A stretch of DNA of 64,000 nt from Chloroflexota bacterium (GCA_026706395.1 JAPOYU010000008.1:1-64000); one strand, 5' to 3'; shown: positions 1-8,600, numbered from the stretch's first letter. Notes: a model not told the origin generated them from the letters alone. Translations and numbers: made by a program.

Positions 1-2
1 AT

Positions 3-23
3 GGGCAGACTGCTAAACTGCCC
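3..23. repeat. Short perfect inverted repeat at window edge
   Basis: GGGCAG (3-8) and CTGCCC (18-23) form a six-pair hairpin with a nine-base loop. It lies just upstream of the suf operator and may be the terminator hairpin or leader of whatever lies to the left, but no T-tract follows, so its role is uncertain. Confidence 0.35.
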
Positions 24-34
24 GTAAGTTCGAC

Positions 35-59
35 TCGGTTAAAGAGAATATTTAACCGA
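35..59. promoter_or_regulatory. Candidate operator of the suf operon (9-bp arms, 7-bp spacer)
   Basis: TCGGTTAAA (35-43) and TTTAACCGA (51-59) are perfect inverted arms around a seven-base spacer, 33 bases before the sufC start. The AT-rich core probably overlaps the promoter. Suf operons are commonly controlled by Fe-S or iron-sensing repressors (SufR, IscR/Rrf2, Fur). This palindrome is a plausible site for such a regulator, but I cannot tell which one, and no regulator gene is visible in the window. Confidence 0.5.
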
Positions 60-92
60 CATTAAATCAAGCAGAAGGGAGACCGGCCGCGA

Positions 93-878
93 ATGGCTGC
101 TACATTGGAGATACGAAATCTGCACGTGAGTGTGGAAGGCGACGAAAGCCTGATTTTGCGCGGTGTAGATTTAACGGTAAGACAGGGCGAGATCCATGCG
201 CTAATGGGACCGAATGCCTCCGGTAAGAGTACGCTTGCCAATGTTCTGATGGGCAATCCTGCCTATGAAGTACATGAAGGCGTCGTCTTGCTGGACGGCC
301 AGGATGTCTTGGAAATGGAACCGGATGAACGCAGCCGCGCCGGATTGTTTCTGGCATTTCAGTATCCGGTCGCCATCCCGGGCGTGACCTTGGCAAACTT
401 CCTCCGCCACGCCATTAATGCGCGGCTGAAGGCGGAAGATCCGGACTCAAAGGGTATTCCGATTCCCAGATTCGCCCGCATGATGCGCGAAAAGATGACG
501 CAGTTGCACATCGACCACGCCTTCGCCGGGCGCTATCTTAACGAGGGTTTCAGCGGCGGCGAGAAAAAGCGCGCCGAAGTTTTGCAAATGGCCGTCTTGG
601 AACCGCGAATCGCTGTGCTCGACGAGACCGATTCGGGCCTGGATATTGACGCGCTGCGCATTGTGGCGGATGGCGTGAATTCCTTGACCGGTCCTAACAT
701 GGGCGCGCTCGTCATCACCCACTATCAGCGTATGCTGAACTACATCAAGCCGGATTTCGTGCACGTTCTGTACGAAGGAAGAATAGTCGAAAGCGGAGGT
801 CCCGCATTGGCGCTCGAGCTCGAAGAGAAGGGCTACGAGTGGATACGGGAGAAGCATTTAGCGCAGCTGGGAGTCTAG
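93..878 (+). CDS. sufC: Fe-S cluster assembly ATPase SufC
   Basis: This is the ABC-type ATPase of the SufBCD scaffold, which builds Fe-S clusters in the cytoplasm. Visible motifs are Walker A GPNASGKS (39-46), Q-loop AFQYP (88-92), signature FSGGEKKR (153-160), Walker B IAVLDETD (173-180) and switch His 210. At 261 residues it has normal SufC length. The start has an AAGGGAGA ribosome-binding site about a dozen bases upstream. It is the first gene of sufC-sufB-(gap)-sufD-sufU-Rieske, with sufB beginning 18 bases later, and follows a palindromic operator. The identification is firm. Confidence 0.97.
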   Translation: MAATLEIRNLHVSVEGDESLILRGVDLTVRQGEIHALMGPNASGKSTLANVLMGNPAYEVHEGVVLLDGQDVLEMEPDERSRAGLFLAFQYPVAIPGVTLANFLRHAINARLKAEDPDSKGIPIPRFARMMREKMTQLHIDHAFAGRYLNEGFSGGEKKRAEVLQMAVLEPRIAVLDETDSGLDIDALRIVADGVNSLTGPNMGALVITHYQRMLNYIKPDFVHVLYEGRIVESGGPALALELEEKGYEWIREKHLAQLGV

Positions 879-896
879 ACTGACGGGGACTGCACT

Positions 897-2345
897 ATGG
901 TTGACATGATCGAGAGTGAAAAGCAACTGACCCACGAAGAAGAAGCCTTGAAGGAAGTCGGCTTGAGTTATGCCGAGAAGTATGGTTTCCATGACGATGA
1001 CGTGGACTACGCCTTCAAGAGCCAAAAGGGCGTCAATGAAGACATTGTGCGCCAAATAAGCGCGATGAAAGATGAACCACAGTGGATGACCGACCGGCGT
1101 GTTGAGGCTTACAACATTTTCATGGACAAGCCGACCCCCCAATGGGGTGGTGACCTGAACCAGATCGACTATGACGACATCTACTACTACGTGCGCGCGA
1201 CCGATAAAACCGAAGACGACTGGGATGAGGTGCCGCAGGAAATCAAAGAGACCTTCGACAGACTCGGTATCCCCGAGGCGGAGCAAAAGTTCCTGCACGG
1301 CGTCTCGGCGCAGTACGATAGCGAGTCCGTGTATCATAACATTCAGGAAAACCTGGAAGAGCAGGGCGTCATCTTCCTCGATATGGATTCCGGCTTGCGC
1401 GAACATCCCGAGATCGTACAGGAGTACTTCGGCACGGTAATCCCATCAAACGACAACAAATTCGCCGCCTTGAATACGGCCGTCTGGTCGGGCGGCAGCT
1501 TCATCTATGTGCCGCCGGGCGTAGAAGTAGAAATGCCCTTGCAGGCCTATTTCCGCATCAACACGCAGAATATGGGTCAGTTTGAACGTACGCTCATCAT
1601 CGTCGATGAAGGCGCGTATGTTCACTATGTCGAGGGCTGCACTGCGCCAATCTACAGCTCCGATAGCCTGCACAGCGCGGTCGTCGAGATTATCGTGAAG
1701 AAGGGCGGGCGCTGCCGTTATACGACGATCCAAAACTGGTCGAATAACGTCTACAACCTGGTGACGAAACGCGCTGTCGCCGAAGAAGGCGCGACCATGG
1801 AATGGGTCGATGGCAATCTCGGCAGCCGCCTGACAATGAAATACCCCGCCGTGATCTTGCGTGGAGAGGGCGCGCATGGCGAAGTGCTGTCAATTGCCTT
1901 CGCCGGCGATGGTCAGCATCAGGACGCCGGCGCGAAGATCACGCATCTGGCGCCGAACACCACCAGCCAGATCATCAGCAAGTCCATCAGCAAGGACGGC
2001 GGCCGCGCCAGCTACCGAGGCTTGTTGAAGATTGACAAGGCGGCTCGCAGCAGCAAAAGCAACGTGGTCTGTGATGCTTTGCTGCTCGATGACGCCAGCC
2101 GGTCGGACACCTATCCGACCATCGAAATCGATGCTAAAGACGTGACCATGGGCCATGAAGCCTCCGTGAGCAAGGTCGGGGAAGATCAGCTCTTCTACCT
2201 GATGAGCCGCGGCCTCAACGAAGACGAGGCAAACGCCATGATCGTGAACGGCTTCCTCGAGCCTCTGGTTAAAGAATTGCCGATGGAGTATGCGCTGGAG
2301 CTTAACCGGCTCATTCAGATTCAGCTCGAAGGCTCTATCGGTTAG
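897..2345 (+). CDS. sufB: Fe-S cluster scaffold protein SufB
   Basis: SufB is the scaffold subunit of the SufBC2D complex. The 482-residue protein has the right-handed beta-helix core and the C-terminal SufBD motifs. The conserved cysteine sits in [11 protein letters not shown] (Cys about 392), and the His/Glu pair in MGHEASVS (about 420-421); by family knowledge these correspond to the cluster-assembly residues near the SufB-SufD interface. It is closely coupled to sufC. The 238-base gap before sufD is unusual for this operon and holds a hairpin repeat. Confidence 0.97.
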   Translation: MVDMIESEKQLTHEEEALKEVGLSYAEKYGFHDDDVDYAFKSQKGVNEDIVRQISAMKDEPQWMTDRRVEAYNIFMDKPTPQWGGDLNQIDYDDIYYYVRATDKTEDDWDEVPQEIKETFDRLGIPEAEQKFLHGVSAQYDSESVYHNIQENLEEQGVIFLDMDSGLREHPEIVQEYFGTVIPSNDNKFAALNTAVWSGGSFIYVPPGVEVEMPLQAYFRINTQNMGQFERTLIIVDEGAYVHYVEGCTAPIYSSDSLHSAVVEIIVKKGGRCRYTTIQNWSNNVYNLVTKRAVAEEGATMEWVDGNLGSRLTMKYPAVILRGEGAHGEVLSIAFAGDGQHQDAGAKITHLAPNTTSQIISKSISKDGGRASYRGLLKIDKAARSSKSNVVCDALLLDDASRSDTYPTIEIDAKDVTMGHEASVSKVGEDQLFYLMSRGLNEDEANAMIVNGFLEPLVKELPMEYALELNRLIQIQLEGSIG

Positions 2346-2410
2346 CCTCGTCAAAGGCGCCAGATTGGAAGACCTTTAAGCAAGGCCTTGGACGGAACGC
2401 CACTGTTTGT

Positions 2411-2433
2411 AGGGCGGCTCGGTGAGTCGCCTA
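2411..2433. repeat. Intergenic hairpin between sufB and sufD
   Basis: GGCGGCTC (2413-2420) pairs with GAGTCGCC (2424-2431) around a three-base loop, with one G-U pair. The preceding GTAGGGCG resembles the GTAGGGGCGA start of hairpins near 26.72 kb and 51.71 kb, so this may be a diverged member of one dispersed family. The rest of 2346-2583 shows two imperfect direct repeats carrying GACAGCAAT (about 2488-2535) and the sufD ribosome-binding site, but no gene. Confidence 0.45.
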
Positions 2434-2583
2434 GTTTCAGTCTGTGCCTTCCAGAGACGCGAAAAAGGACAAAAAAAGACGGAAGAGTGACAGCAATCGG
2501 ACATTAGTTGGACAGCAATTGACCAGCATTTAGTCAGCAAATCCACATAACCTGTCGATAATGTGCATCAAAGGAGATAAAAC

Positions 2584-3870
2584 GTGGCAGTAGTTCGCAG
2601 GCGATCGTCTTTACCGCAAGCGCCGAGATTCACACGCGCGGACGTCGACGCGCTCAGCAGCGAGCGCGAGGAGCCGAACTGGCTTCGTGAACGGCGTTTC
2701 GACGCTTGGAAGCGCTATCTCCAGACGCCTATGCCCTACATGGAAGAAGAATGGCGCCGGACCGACTACCGAAGCATACGCTGGGATGAAGCCGACCGCC
2801 TGATACCCGCCAATGGCGCGACCGCTTCTGCCGTGCCAAGCAAAAACCTGGAACCATTGACCGGGGAAGAACAGGGCGGGCTGCTGGTATTTGTTGACGG
2901 GATGGTCGTCCGCTTTGAGCTGTCGGACAGCCTCGCTCAACAGGGTGTTATCTTCACGGACCTGCGGTCCGCCATCCGTGACCACGAAGACCTTGTGAAG
3001 GCGAATTTGATGACCCGCGCCGTGACGCCCGCCGATGGTAAATTCGCTGCCATGCATGCGGCGCTTTGGAACTATGGCGTCTTTGTTTATGTGCCGCGGA
3101 ACACCATCGCGGAGCTTCCGCTGCATGTCGTTTGCTACAACAATGCGCAGGCGACCATGCAAGTCGAATACGCCTCGCGTAAAAGCGACGAGCAGTCGGC
3201 ATACATCGGCGCGACCGAGTTGATCGTCGGCGCTGCGAGCAATCTGCGTTACGTGTCGCTGCAAGATTGGAATCGCGAAACATTCGAATTCAGCCACCAG
3301 CGCGGCGTCGTCGGCCGAGACGCGCAATTGGACTGGGTCAACGGCGTTATGGGCAGCCGTCTCACTAAAGCCTTCATAGAAGTCGACGCGGTCGGCACGG
3401 GCGCCAACGCGCGGGTGAGCGGCTTCTTCTTCGCCGATCGCGATCAATTTTTTGACCTGGATACGCAGCAGAACCACAATGCCCCATTGACCAATACTGA
3501 TCTGCTATTCAAGGGCGCCGCGCGTGATAATGCCCGCACCTTGTGGCAAGGCATGATCAAGTCTCTGCCACAAATGCAGCGGATAGACGGCTACCAAGTC
3601 TGCCGTAATCTGCTACTGAGCGACGAAGCCCGCATGGACAGCATTCCAGGGCTGGAAATCGAGGCGGACGACGTCGCTTGTTCTCACGCTGCGACCTTCG
3701 GCACGCTTGAGAAAGAGCCGATCTACTATTTGATGAGCCGTGGCATCACGCGGCCCCAAGCACAGCTCATGATCATCGAAGGTTTCTTCGACGAATTGCT
3801 GCAGCGCATTCCCTTCGAAAGAGTGCGCCAACGTCTGATGGATGAGATCGAAGCAAAGATCATCGGTTGA
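2584..3870 (+). CDS. sufD: Fe-S cluster assembly protein SufD
   Basis: SufD pairs with SufB in the SufBC2D scaffold and aids iron delivery or cluster assembly. The 428-residue protein shares the SufBD C-terminal core, including the CSHAATFG region followed by YYLMSRG, with the SufD-typical His in CSH. It starts with GTG, chosen because AAGGAGAT lies six bases upstream. Its N-terminal region is SufD-like (REEPNWLRERR). It follows sufB after an unusually long spacer and precedes the sufU-like gene. SufB and SufD are paralogues, but order and length favour SufD here. Confidence 0.93.
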   Translation: MAVVRRRSSLPQAPRFTRADVDALSSEREEPNWLRERRFDAWKRYLQTPMPYMEEEWRRTDYRSIRWDEADRLIPANGATASAVPSKNLEPLTGEEQGGLLVFVDGMVVRFELSDSLAQQGVIFTDLRSAIRDHEDLVKANLMTRAVTPADGKFAAMHAALWNYGVFVYVPRNTIAELPLHVVCYNNAQATMQVEYASRKSDEQSAYIGATELIVGAASNLRYVSLQDWNRETFEFSHQRGVVGRDAQLDWVNGVMGSRLTKAFIEVDAVGTGANARVSGFFFADRDQFFDLDTQQNHNAPLTNTDLLFKGAARDNARTLWQGMIKSLPQMQRIDGYQVCRNLLLSDEARMDSIPGLEIEADDVACSHAATFGTLEKEPIYYLMSRGITRPQAQLMIIEGFFDELLQRIPFERVRQRLMDEIEAKIIG

Positions 3871-3978
3871 TCCGCTGGTTTTCGCTTCGATTGCGGCGCG
3901 TACCCTATCAATGCTAGAATGCAAGGCGCATCATGAGTGGCGCTTTTTCATCGATACGGCTCACAACTGGGGTAGTCC

Positions 3979-4383
3979 ATGCAAGATATGTTTCGCGAAC
4001 TCATTCTGGATCACGCGCGGAATCAGCGAAACTGGGGCTTGCTCGAGCCGAACGACTTTGACCACGAAGAATGCAACCCGCTCTGTGGCGATCGCCTGAG
4101 ACTTACGATAAGGCTGCATGAAGATGGCACGATATCGGAAGTCGGCTGGGACGGCGAAGGCTGTGCCATCAGTCAGGCGTCGGCGTCAATGTTCGGCGAG
4201 GAGATCATCGGTATAGCGCTTGACGATGCGCGGCAGATCAACAAGCAGCAGCTGTTGGATAACATCGGTCTGCAGTTGAGCATCAACCGCGTTAAATGCG
4301 CGCTGCTTCCCTTGAAAGTATTGGTTGTCGGCGCCTACGGTCAAGACGGCGACGAACATTGGGCGGTGCTTGAACAGGAATGA
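3979..4383 (+). CDS. sufU: SufU/IscU-like Fe-S scaffold or sulfur-transfer protein
   Basis: This 134-residue NifU_N-fold protein has all three conserved cysteines (Cys36 in NPLCGDR, Cys62 in EGCAIS, Cys107 in RVKCALL) and the Asp38 expected of SufU/IscU. In Gram-positive bacteria SufU is a zinc-dependent sulfurtransferase that takes persulfide from SufS. The SufU-specific insertion before the third cysteine looks shorter than in Bacillus, so it could be functionally closer to IscU. Its position after sufD and before a Rieske gene supports a role in cluster assembly. Confidence 0.88.
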   Translation: MQDMFRELILDHARNQRNWGLLEPNDFDHEECNPLCGDRLRLTIRLHEDGTISEVGWDGEGCAISQASASMFGEEIIGIALDDARQINKQQLLDNIGLQLSINRVKCALLPLKVLVVGAYGQDGDEHWAVLEQE

Positions 4384-4390
4384 GAGACCA

Positions 4391-4717
4391 ATGGCCGAGT
4401 GGGTGACGCTTTGTCCCAGCGATGAGTTGCCTCCGGGCCAACGCGAAGTCTTTGGTGTCGGTGGCCGCTGGATCGCCGTGTTCAATATCGGCGGCGTCGT
4501 CTACGCCATAGAGGACCTGTGTACACACGATGGCAATGTGCTTGCCTTTGACCAATACGACCAGCCAAGCAAACTGGTCGGATACGAGCTTGAATGTCCG
4601 CGGCATGGGGCCCGCTTTGATGTACGAACCGGCCAAGTGACGCGCCGCCCGGCCGAGGTGGATGTGCCCTGCTTTGAAGCGCGCATCGAAAATGGCAGCG
4701 TGCAGATCCTCATATAG
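4391..4717 (+). CDS. Rieske-type [2Fe-2S] protein (non-haem ferredoxin)
   Basis: This small soluble protein of 108 residues has a complete Rieske cluster motif: Cys44-x-His46 in CTH and Cys69-x2-His72 in CPRH. Such proteins act as electron donors, often as dioxygenase ferredoxins, and are frequently encoded with sufU, where they are thought to support Suf assembly. The ATG at 4391 was chosen because the domain begins at once (MAEWVTLC) and it follows the sufU-like stop by seven bases. Translational coupling within the suf operon is likely. Confidence 0.9.
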   Translation: MAEWVTLCPSDELPPGQREVFGVGGRWIAVFNIGGVVYAIEDLCTHDGNVLAFDQYDQPSKLVGYELECPRHGARFDVRTGQVTRRPAEVDVPCFEARIENGSVQILI

Positions 4718-4728
4718 CCGCTGAGGCA

Positions 4729-5505
4729 ATGCAGGTTCTGATGCGATATCCAACGATTCAACAAGCGATGGAATCCGGCGAGGCATTGGTTTTCGGCCAC
4801 CGCGGCGCCATGGCCAGCGCTCCTATGAATACGCTTGCTTCGTTCCAATTGGCATACGAGCAGGGCGCCCACGGCATTGAACTCGATGTCCAACTTTCGC
4901 GCGATGGACATCTCGTGATCCTTCATGACTGTACAGTTGATGCAACCACCGACGGGCAAGGCAACGTTGCCGATCTGACCCTGGCAGAACTCAAGCGCTT
5001 GGATGCCGGCGCCTGGTTCGCTGAGGGGTTTGCGGGCCAGCGGATTCCGACCCTCGACGAGGTCTTCGACGAGTTCGGCAATGCCTTACTGATCAACGTC
5101 GAGATTAAATGTTCCCGGGAATCGGTAGATCGCATGGAGAAACCGCTCGCCGATTGCATTCGACGCCACAACATGCGCGAGCAGGTCATAATCTCGTGTT
5201 TCGATCCGGTGGTTCTGAGGCGCGTTAAGGGAATGTTGCCCATGGTTATGATGGGCTTTCTCTATCAGCCCGAAATGCCTGTTGCGCATTATCTTCCACT
5301 CAAGAAACTGTGGCACGAAGCGCGGCACCCGCGGCATGACATGGTTGATGAGGGATACATGAATTGGGCGCGGGCACAGGGCTACTGCGTCAACGTCTGG
5401 ACGGTGAATGACCCGCAACGCGCCTGCGCCTTGAGCCGCCTGGGCGTCAACGGCTTGATCACCGATAATCCGGCAAAAATCATAACCGCTCTGAGGTCAT
5501 GCTGA
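4729..5505 (+). CDS. Glycerophosphodiester phosphodiesterase
   Basis: The enzyme hydrolyses glycerophosphodiesters to glycerol 3-phosphate and an alcohol, as in phospholipid turnover. The GDPD TIM-barrel signature is intact: HRG (24-26) with a downstream PMNT, the metal ligands Glu51-x-Asp53 in IELDV, and His66-Asp67 in ILHD. A second acidic cluster NVEIK lies near residue 123. No signal peptide is seen, so it is probably cytoplasmic. It follows the Rieske gene by 11 bases and overlaps the next gene by seven. Alternative in-frame ATGs exist at 4741 and 4768. Confidence 0.92.
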   Translation: MQVLMRYPTIQQAMESGEALVFGHRGAMASAPMNTLASFQLAYEQGAHGIELDVQLSRDGHLVILHDCTVDATTDGQGNVADLTLAELKRLDAGAWFAEGFAGQRIPTLDEVFDEFGNALLINVEIKCSRESVDRMEKPLADCIRRHNMREQVIISCFDPVVLRRVKGMLPMVMMGFLYQPEMPVAHYLPLKKLWHEARHPRHDMVDEGYMNWARAQGYCVNVWTVNDPQRACALSRLGVNGLITDNPAKIITALRSC

Positions 5506-6194
5506 ACAGATTCTGGCGCCTCTGTTTCAAGCTCCTCTACAACGAGCTCGCCTTCACCTACGATGCTGTCAGTCGACAGGTGTCGCTCGGGCACTGGCGC
5601 AGTTGGCAACGCTGTGCATTACGGTACTTGCCGGAGCCGGAGGAAGGCATCGTCCTGGAGTTGGCTCACGGGACAGGAGACTTGCAGATCGACTTGCAGC
5701 GTCAAGGCTATGCGACTGTCGCGCTTGACCTTTCAAGCGCAATGGGACGGCTGGCACAGCGGAAACTTCAGCGGACTCACCTGCGCGCCGACCTTGCCAG
5801 GGCTGACGCTATGCGCCTGCCGTACCGCTCAGGCGCCATCGGAACCGTAGTCTGCACATTCCCAACATCATTCGTCTTCAGTGAGCAAGTCTTGGCTGAA
5901 CTGGCGCGTATTCTGCAGTCATCGGGCCGGGCTATTTTTGTGCTGTCGGGGCAGCTGCAAGGCCGGGGAGTAATTCGGGCGTTCATCCGACAACTGTATC
6001 GGCTGACCGGTCAGCGGGAGGGGCTTCTGAACGAAAGTGATGTCCGTGAGGTTTTTCGCGCGCCCCAGTTCAATATCGACTGTCACATCGTAAGGGTTTA
6101 CCAAACTGCCGTTCAAATTGCTGTGCTCACAGTTGTTCAGGAAAGTGACAAGTCTCAGCCCGATATCAGCCTAGATTTCGCAAAATCAACGTGA
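5499..6194 (+). CDS. Class I SAM-dependent methyltransferase
   Basis: This 231-residue protein shows a Rossmann methyltransferase motif I, LELAHGTGDL (about 51-60), an acidic loop ALDLS that should hold the SAM ribose, and a motif-IV region TVVCTFPTSF. The pattern is that of methyltransferase type 11/25 proteins. The substrate is unknown. It begins inside the end of the phosphodiesterase gene (ATGCTGA overlap), so the two are translationally coupled. It may modify a lipid or quinone, but nothing in the sequence fixes this. Confidence 0.8.
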   Translation: MLNRFWRLCFKLLYNELAFTYDAVSRQVSLGHWRSWQRCALRYLPEPEEGIVLELAHGTGDLQIDLQRQGYATVALDLSSAMGRLAQRKLQRTHLRADLARADAMRLPYRSGAIGTVVCTFPTSFVFSEQVLAELARILQSSGRAIFVLSGQLQGRGVIRAFIRQLYRLTGQREGLLNESDVREVFRAPQFNIDCHIVRVYQTAVQIAVLTVVQESDKSQPDISLDFAKST

Positions 6195-6215
6195 TACACT
6201 TTTCGTTTGAGCATG

Positions 6216-6284
6216 GTGGACGTAGCTCAATGGCAGAGCACCTGATTGTGGTTCAGGCGGTTGAGGGTTCGAGCCTCCACCCCA
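6216..6284 (+). tRNA. tRNA-His (GTG anticodon), 3' half apparently six bases short
   Basis: The acceptor 5' strand GTGGACG (6216-6222), D-arm GCTC/GAGC, anticodon stem CCTGA/TCAGG with loop TTGTGGT (anticodon GTG at 6248-6250), variable loop and T-stem 5' strand GAGGG are all canonical. A G at 6215 can be the histidine G-1. After the T-loop TTCGAGC only ten bases remain to the encoded CCA, where sixteen are needed. Restoring CCTCCG would complete both the T-stem and the acceptor. Either a deletion or an assembly error is likely. Confidence 0.75.
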
Positions 6285-6299
6285 TATTCTGAAAGAAGC

Positions 6300-6335
6300 G
6301 ACACTCGCGAAAGGCGGGTGTTCTATTTTATTGAT
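6300..6335 (+). terminator. Rho-independent terminator after tRNA-His
   Basis: ACACTCGC (6301-6308) pairs with GCGGGTGT (6314-6321) around GAAAG, with one G-U pair, and is followed by a T-rich tract (TTCTATTTTATT). It would end the tRNA transcript before the opposing SRPBCC gene. Confidence 0.75.
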
Positions 6336-6374
6336 GTATTGCGCTTCTGTTTGACTCGTTTTATTCGTTGATTG

Positions 6375-7520
6375 TCAAGTGTGCGACCGAAGCATAGTGC
6401 TGCCACGCCTCGCGCGGCGGCGCAATCCGGTTATAGATCCTGAAGCCGATTCTGCTACTGTCGCCGGTGGCATCATGTACTCGGGCGTCTCTATATGGCT
6501 CACCTTCCGCTGCGCAAGTTCCGCCGATATTTCATCGGGCCTGTCCGTTTTGCGGCCTGCCGTCCGGAGCAGACGCGCCTCTGCCCGGGCTTCACTTGGC
6601 TTCTGCAGCCCGAATATCTCAAATACGCTGAGCTCAGCTGTGTCGCGGGTTTCCCTCAAGGGCGGCGACGGCCGCTCCCGCATTGGAGCAGACAGCATGT
6701 CGCTTACAGGCGAAGGCAGCGCTGCGGCTGGCTCCGGCTCCACCACGGCGGAGTCTTCAAAGAGCGCTTCAATCACCACCGGCTTCGTGTCATCCAGTTT
6801 TACGTCTGGCTCGCCTTCGATCTCCAATTCAAATCCCGGCGCGAGAACGACCGGATTTGGTTTGGTGTCCGTGTCAACCGCCGCTGGCACCGGCTCGGAT
6901 GAAGGTTCAAAGTCATAGAAAGCTGGCTGCTTGTCGGTATCGGTATCGGTCTCGCTCGCCGACAATTCCTCCAGCGCCGGATCTTGGAATGTGGAGGGAT
7001 GGCGTGGCTTATACGTCAACCGTTCACCAACATCGGGCGCTTCTTTGACGCTGGCTTTGGCTTCATGTGTGGAGATGCCGCCCGACTCCTGCGATATTAG
7101 CTGATGCAGGTTGCGCAGGCTTGCCTGTATCTGGTTTGTCGTACCTCGCTTTATTCGCATGGAGTTCCGCAAGCCGCCCAACATGCCCTTGAGTTCGTAC
7201 TGAAATGTCCAACGAACCAGCGTTCCGTCGGTCACCTCGTGAAGGCGGATTCGTCCTTGGTTCTCAGCGAAACTCGTCCCATCCTTCACGCTGTATTCAT
7301 AGCCAAGCGTGTCGTACCAGGCGCTTATTTCGACAACCATATCGTTGTTATTGTCTGACGAAGCGCGCCAGCGCGTGCTCCGGCCATCGCGCTGGGTGGA
7401 CAAAAACGAGACCGAGTCGACATCTTCCTGCCATTGCGGCAAGGCGGAAAGGTCGCCAAGGAAACGCCATATGAATTCCGGCGAAGCGGGAATGAGGATT
7501 TCAAGATCAATGACGTTCAT
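6375..7520 (-). CDS. SRPBCC-domain protein with long disordered tail
   Basis: The N-terminal 150 or so residues read as an SRPBCC (START/polyketide cyclase-like) ligand-binding fold: it opens with VIDLEILIPASPEFIWRFL and contains LPQWQEDV, WRASSD and an RWTFQYEL strand. The remaining 230 residues are rich in Pro, Ser, Thr, Glu and Asp with no fold visible, and end in a basic patch RRRARRG. SRPBCC proteins bind small hydrophobic ligands or lipids; the ligand here is unknown. It is transcribed divergently from the small membrane protein at 7610. Confidence 0.75.
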   Translation of the reverse strand: MNVIDLEILIPASPEFIWRFLGDLSALPQWQEDVDSVSFLSTQRDGRSTRWRASSDNNNDMVVEISAWYDTLGYEYSVKDGTSFAENQGRIRLHEVTDGTLVRWTFQYELKGMLGGLRNSMRIKRGTTNQIQASLRNLHQLISQESGGISTHEAKASVKEAPDVGERLTYKPRHPSTFQDPALEELSASETDTDTDKQPAFYDFEPSSEPVPAAVDTDTKPNPVVLAPGFELEIEGEPDVKLDDTKPVVIEALFEDSAVVEPEPAAALPSPVSDMLSAPMRERPSPPLRETRDTAELSVFEIFGLQKPSEARAEARLLRTAGRKTDRPDEISAELAQRKVSHIETPEYMMPPATVAESASGSITGLRRRARRGSTMLRSHT

Positions 7521-7558
7521 GGTTTATGCCGCTGAGGCGTGACTGCAATTGTGCTTTA

Positions 7559-7567
7559 TGCTACACT
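7559..7567 (+). promoter_or_regulatory. Extended -10 promoter for the 7610 operon
   Basis: TGCTACACT is an extended -10 element (TACACT at 7562-7567) 43 bases before the ATG at 7610. No good -35 is present, as expected for extended -10 promoters. The same TGCTACACTG occurs in the orphan promoter at 52.9 kb. Confidence 0.45.
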
Positions 7568-7609
7568 GACTTGAGATTTTAACCACTGGAATACTGAATC
7601 GCAACTACA

Positions 7610-7888
7610 ATGCCGAACCCTATATTTGTCTTCGCCTTCGTTATCGCCACAATGTACGGTTTGGGCTTCCACGTCGTGATGGGTGGCGATGCGCGCCGCA
7701 TGGTCCTCTTCATAGTCACAAGCTGGCTCGGCTTCCTGTTGGGTCAGTACATCGGCGGGCGCCTCGATATCGCACTCCTGAAAATCGGCATCATACATTT
7801 GCTGCCCGCTTCCATTGGCGCATTGGCGCTCTTGGTCTTCGCCCAGATTCTGACAGCGAATCCTACCACTCCTGTTTCGCGGCGTTAG
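7610..7888 (+). CDS. Small membrane protein of unknown function
   Basis: This 92-residue protein has three hydrophobic segments (about 4-22, 31-49 and 60-82) joined by short polar loops, including GGDARR and GGRLD. I do not recognise a family with a known function. It starts a run of three small co-directional genes (7610-8600), all predicted membrane proteins with gaps of a few bases or overlaps, so they are probably one operon and may form one complex. Confidence 0.75.
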   Translation: MPNPIFVFAFVIATMYGLGFHVVMGGDARRMVLFIVTSWLGFLLGQYIGGRLDIALLKIGIIHLLPASIGALALLVFAQILTANPTTPVSRR

Positions 7889-7891
7889 ACC

Positions 7892-8395
7892 ATGACCGAA
7901 AGTGAGGCTGAAACCGGTACCGCATCGCCACCCGCTGTTCAAGCTTCCGGTGGCATCAAGATCACACGCCTCATCAAGATCACCTCTATTGTCGGGATTT
8001 TGCTAATTTTGCTTCTGCTGGTTGCCGCGCTGGCCGCTGCGCTGACCGCCGCCGAGACTTGGGCGCCTTTCGTCCAGATATTCCGCGATGTCTTTCTGCT
8101 GCTATTGCTCCTTGAATCTGTTCTGGTCATTGCCGCTGTTACAATTCTGCTGCTGCAAGCGGCCGGTTTTCTAATCATGTTGCGTTCGGAAGTCAAGCCA
8201 ATCTTGGACAATGCGCGAGAAACGACCCGCCTGAGCAAAGCGACCGCTCAATTCGTGAATAGCAACGCCCTTGATCCATTGATTCAGATCAAGAGTTTTC
8301 TCGCCGGCCTGCTGGCATTTTTGCGCGAGTTGATCCGCCTCCGAGCGGTCGTTGTCGCAGATAAAGACGAAGAGCGTGAGACTGAAGCGATTTGA
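7892..8395 (+). CDS. Membrane protein of unknown function
   Basis: The 167-residue protein has a polar N-terminus, two strongly hydrophobic segments (about 32-52 and 65-93, rich in Leu and Ala) and a C-terminal amphipathic region with RETTRLSKATAQFV. That tail recalls the apolipoprotein-like helices of YtxH/DUF948-type envelope proteins, though the match is weak. It begins three bases after the preceding stop and overlaps the next gene, supporting an operon. Confidence 0.75.
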   Translation: MTESEAETGTASPPAVQASGGIKITRLIKITSIVGILLILLLLVAALAAALTAAETWAPFVQIFRDVFLLLLLLESVLVIAAVTILLLQAAGFLIMLRSEVKPILDNARETTRLSKATAQFVNSNALDPLIQIKSFLAGLLAFLRELIRLRAVVVADKDEERETEAI

Positions 8396-8600
8396 CCTGG
8401 ACGAAAACGCCACCTTTGCCGGCATATTGCTTGGGATCTTGCTTGGCGCCGTTTTCGCAATATTGCATATCAAGCGGAGCGGTCCGACGCTGCGTCGGGA
8501 CCTCACGCAGTTTGGCGCCGCGTCCGCCGAACTCGAAATGCAAGCCAGCATCAAAGAGGCAAAAGACAAGGCCAAGGCTAGACTGGAGACTGACGGCTAA
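8376..8600 (+). CDS. YtxH-like small membrane protein
   Basis: The 74-residue product has one N-terminal membrane segment (FAGILLGILLGAVFAILHI) followed by a charged helical tail rich in Ala, Lys and Glu, the layout of YtxH-type proteins. I chose the GTG at 8376; a TTG at 8352 would add eight residues. It overlaps the preceding gene by about 20 bases in another frame and overlaps the 3' end of the opposing nnr gene by four bases. Confidence 0.65.
   Translation: MRLKRFDLDENATFAGILLGILLGAVFAILHIKRSGPTLRRDLTQFGAASAELEMQASIKEAKDKAKARLETDG

Noticed and set aside
2611..3477. 288-codon minus-strand frame opposite sufD
   Set aside because: It is antisense to a well-supported sufD and shows no domain.
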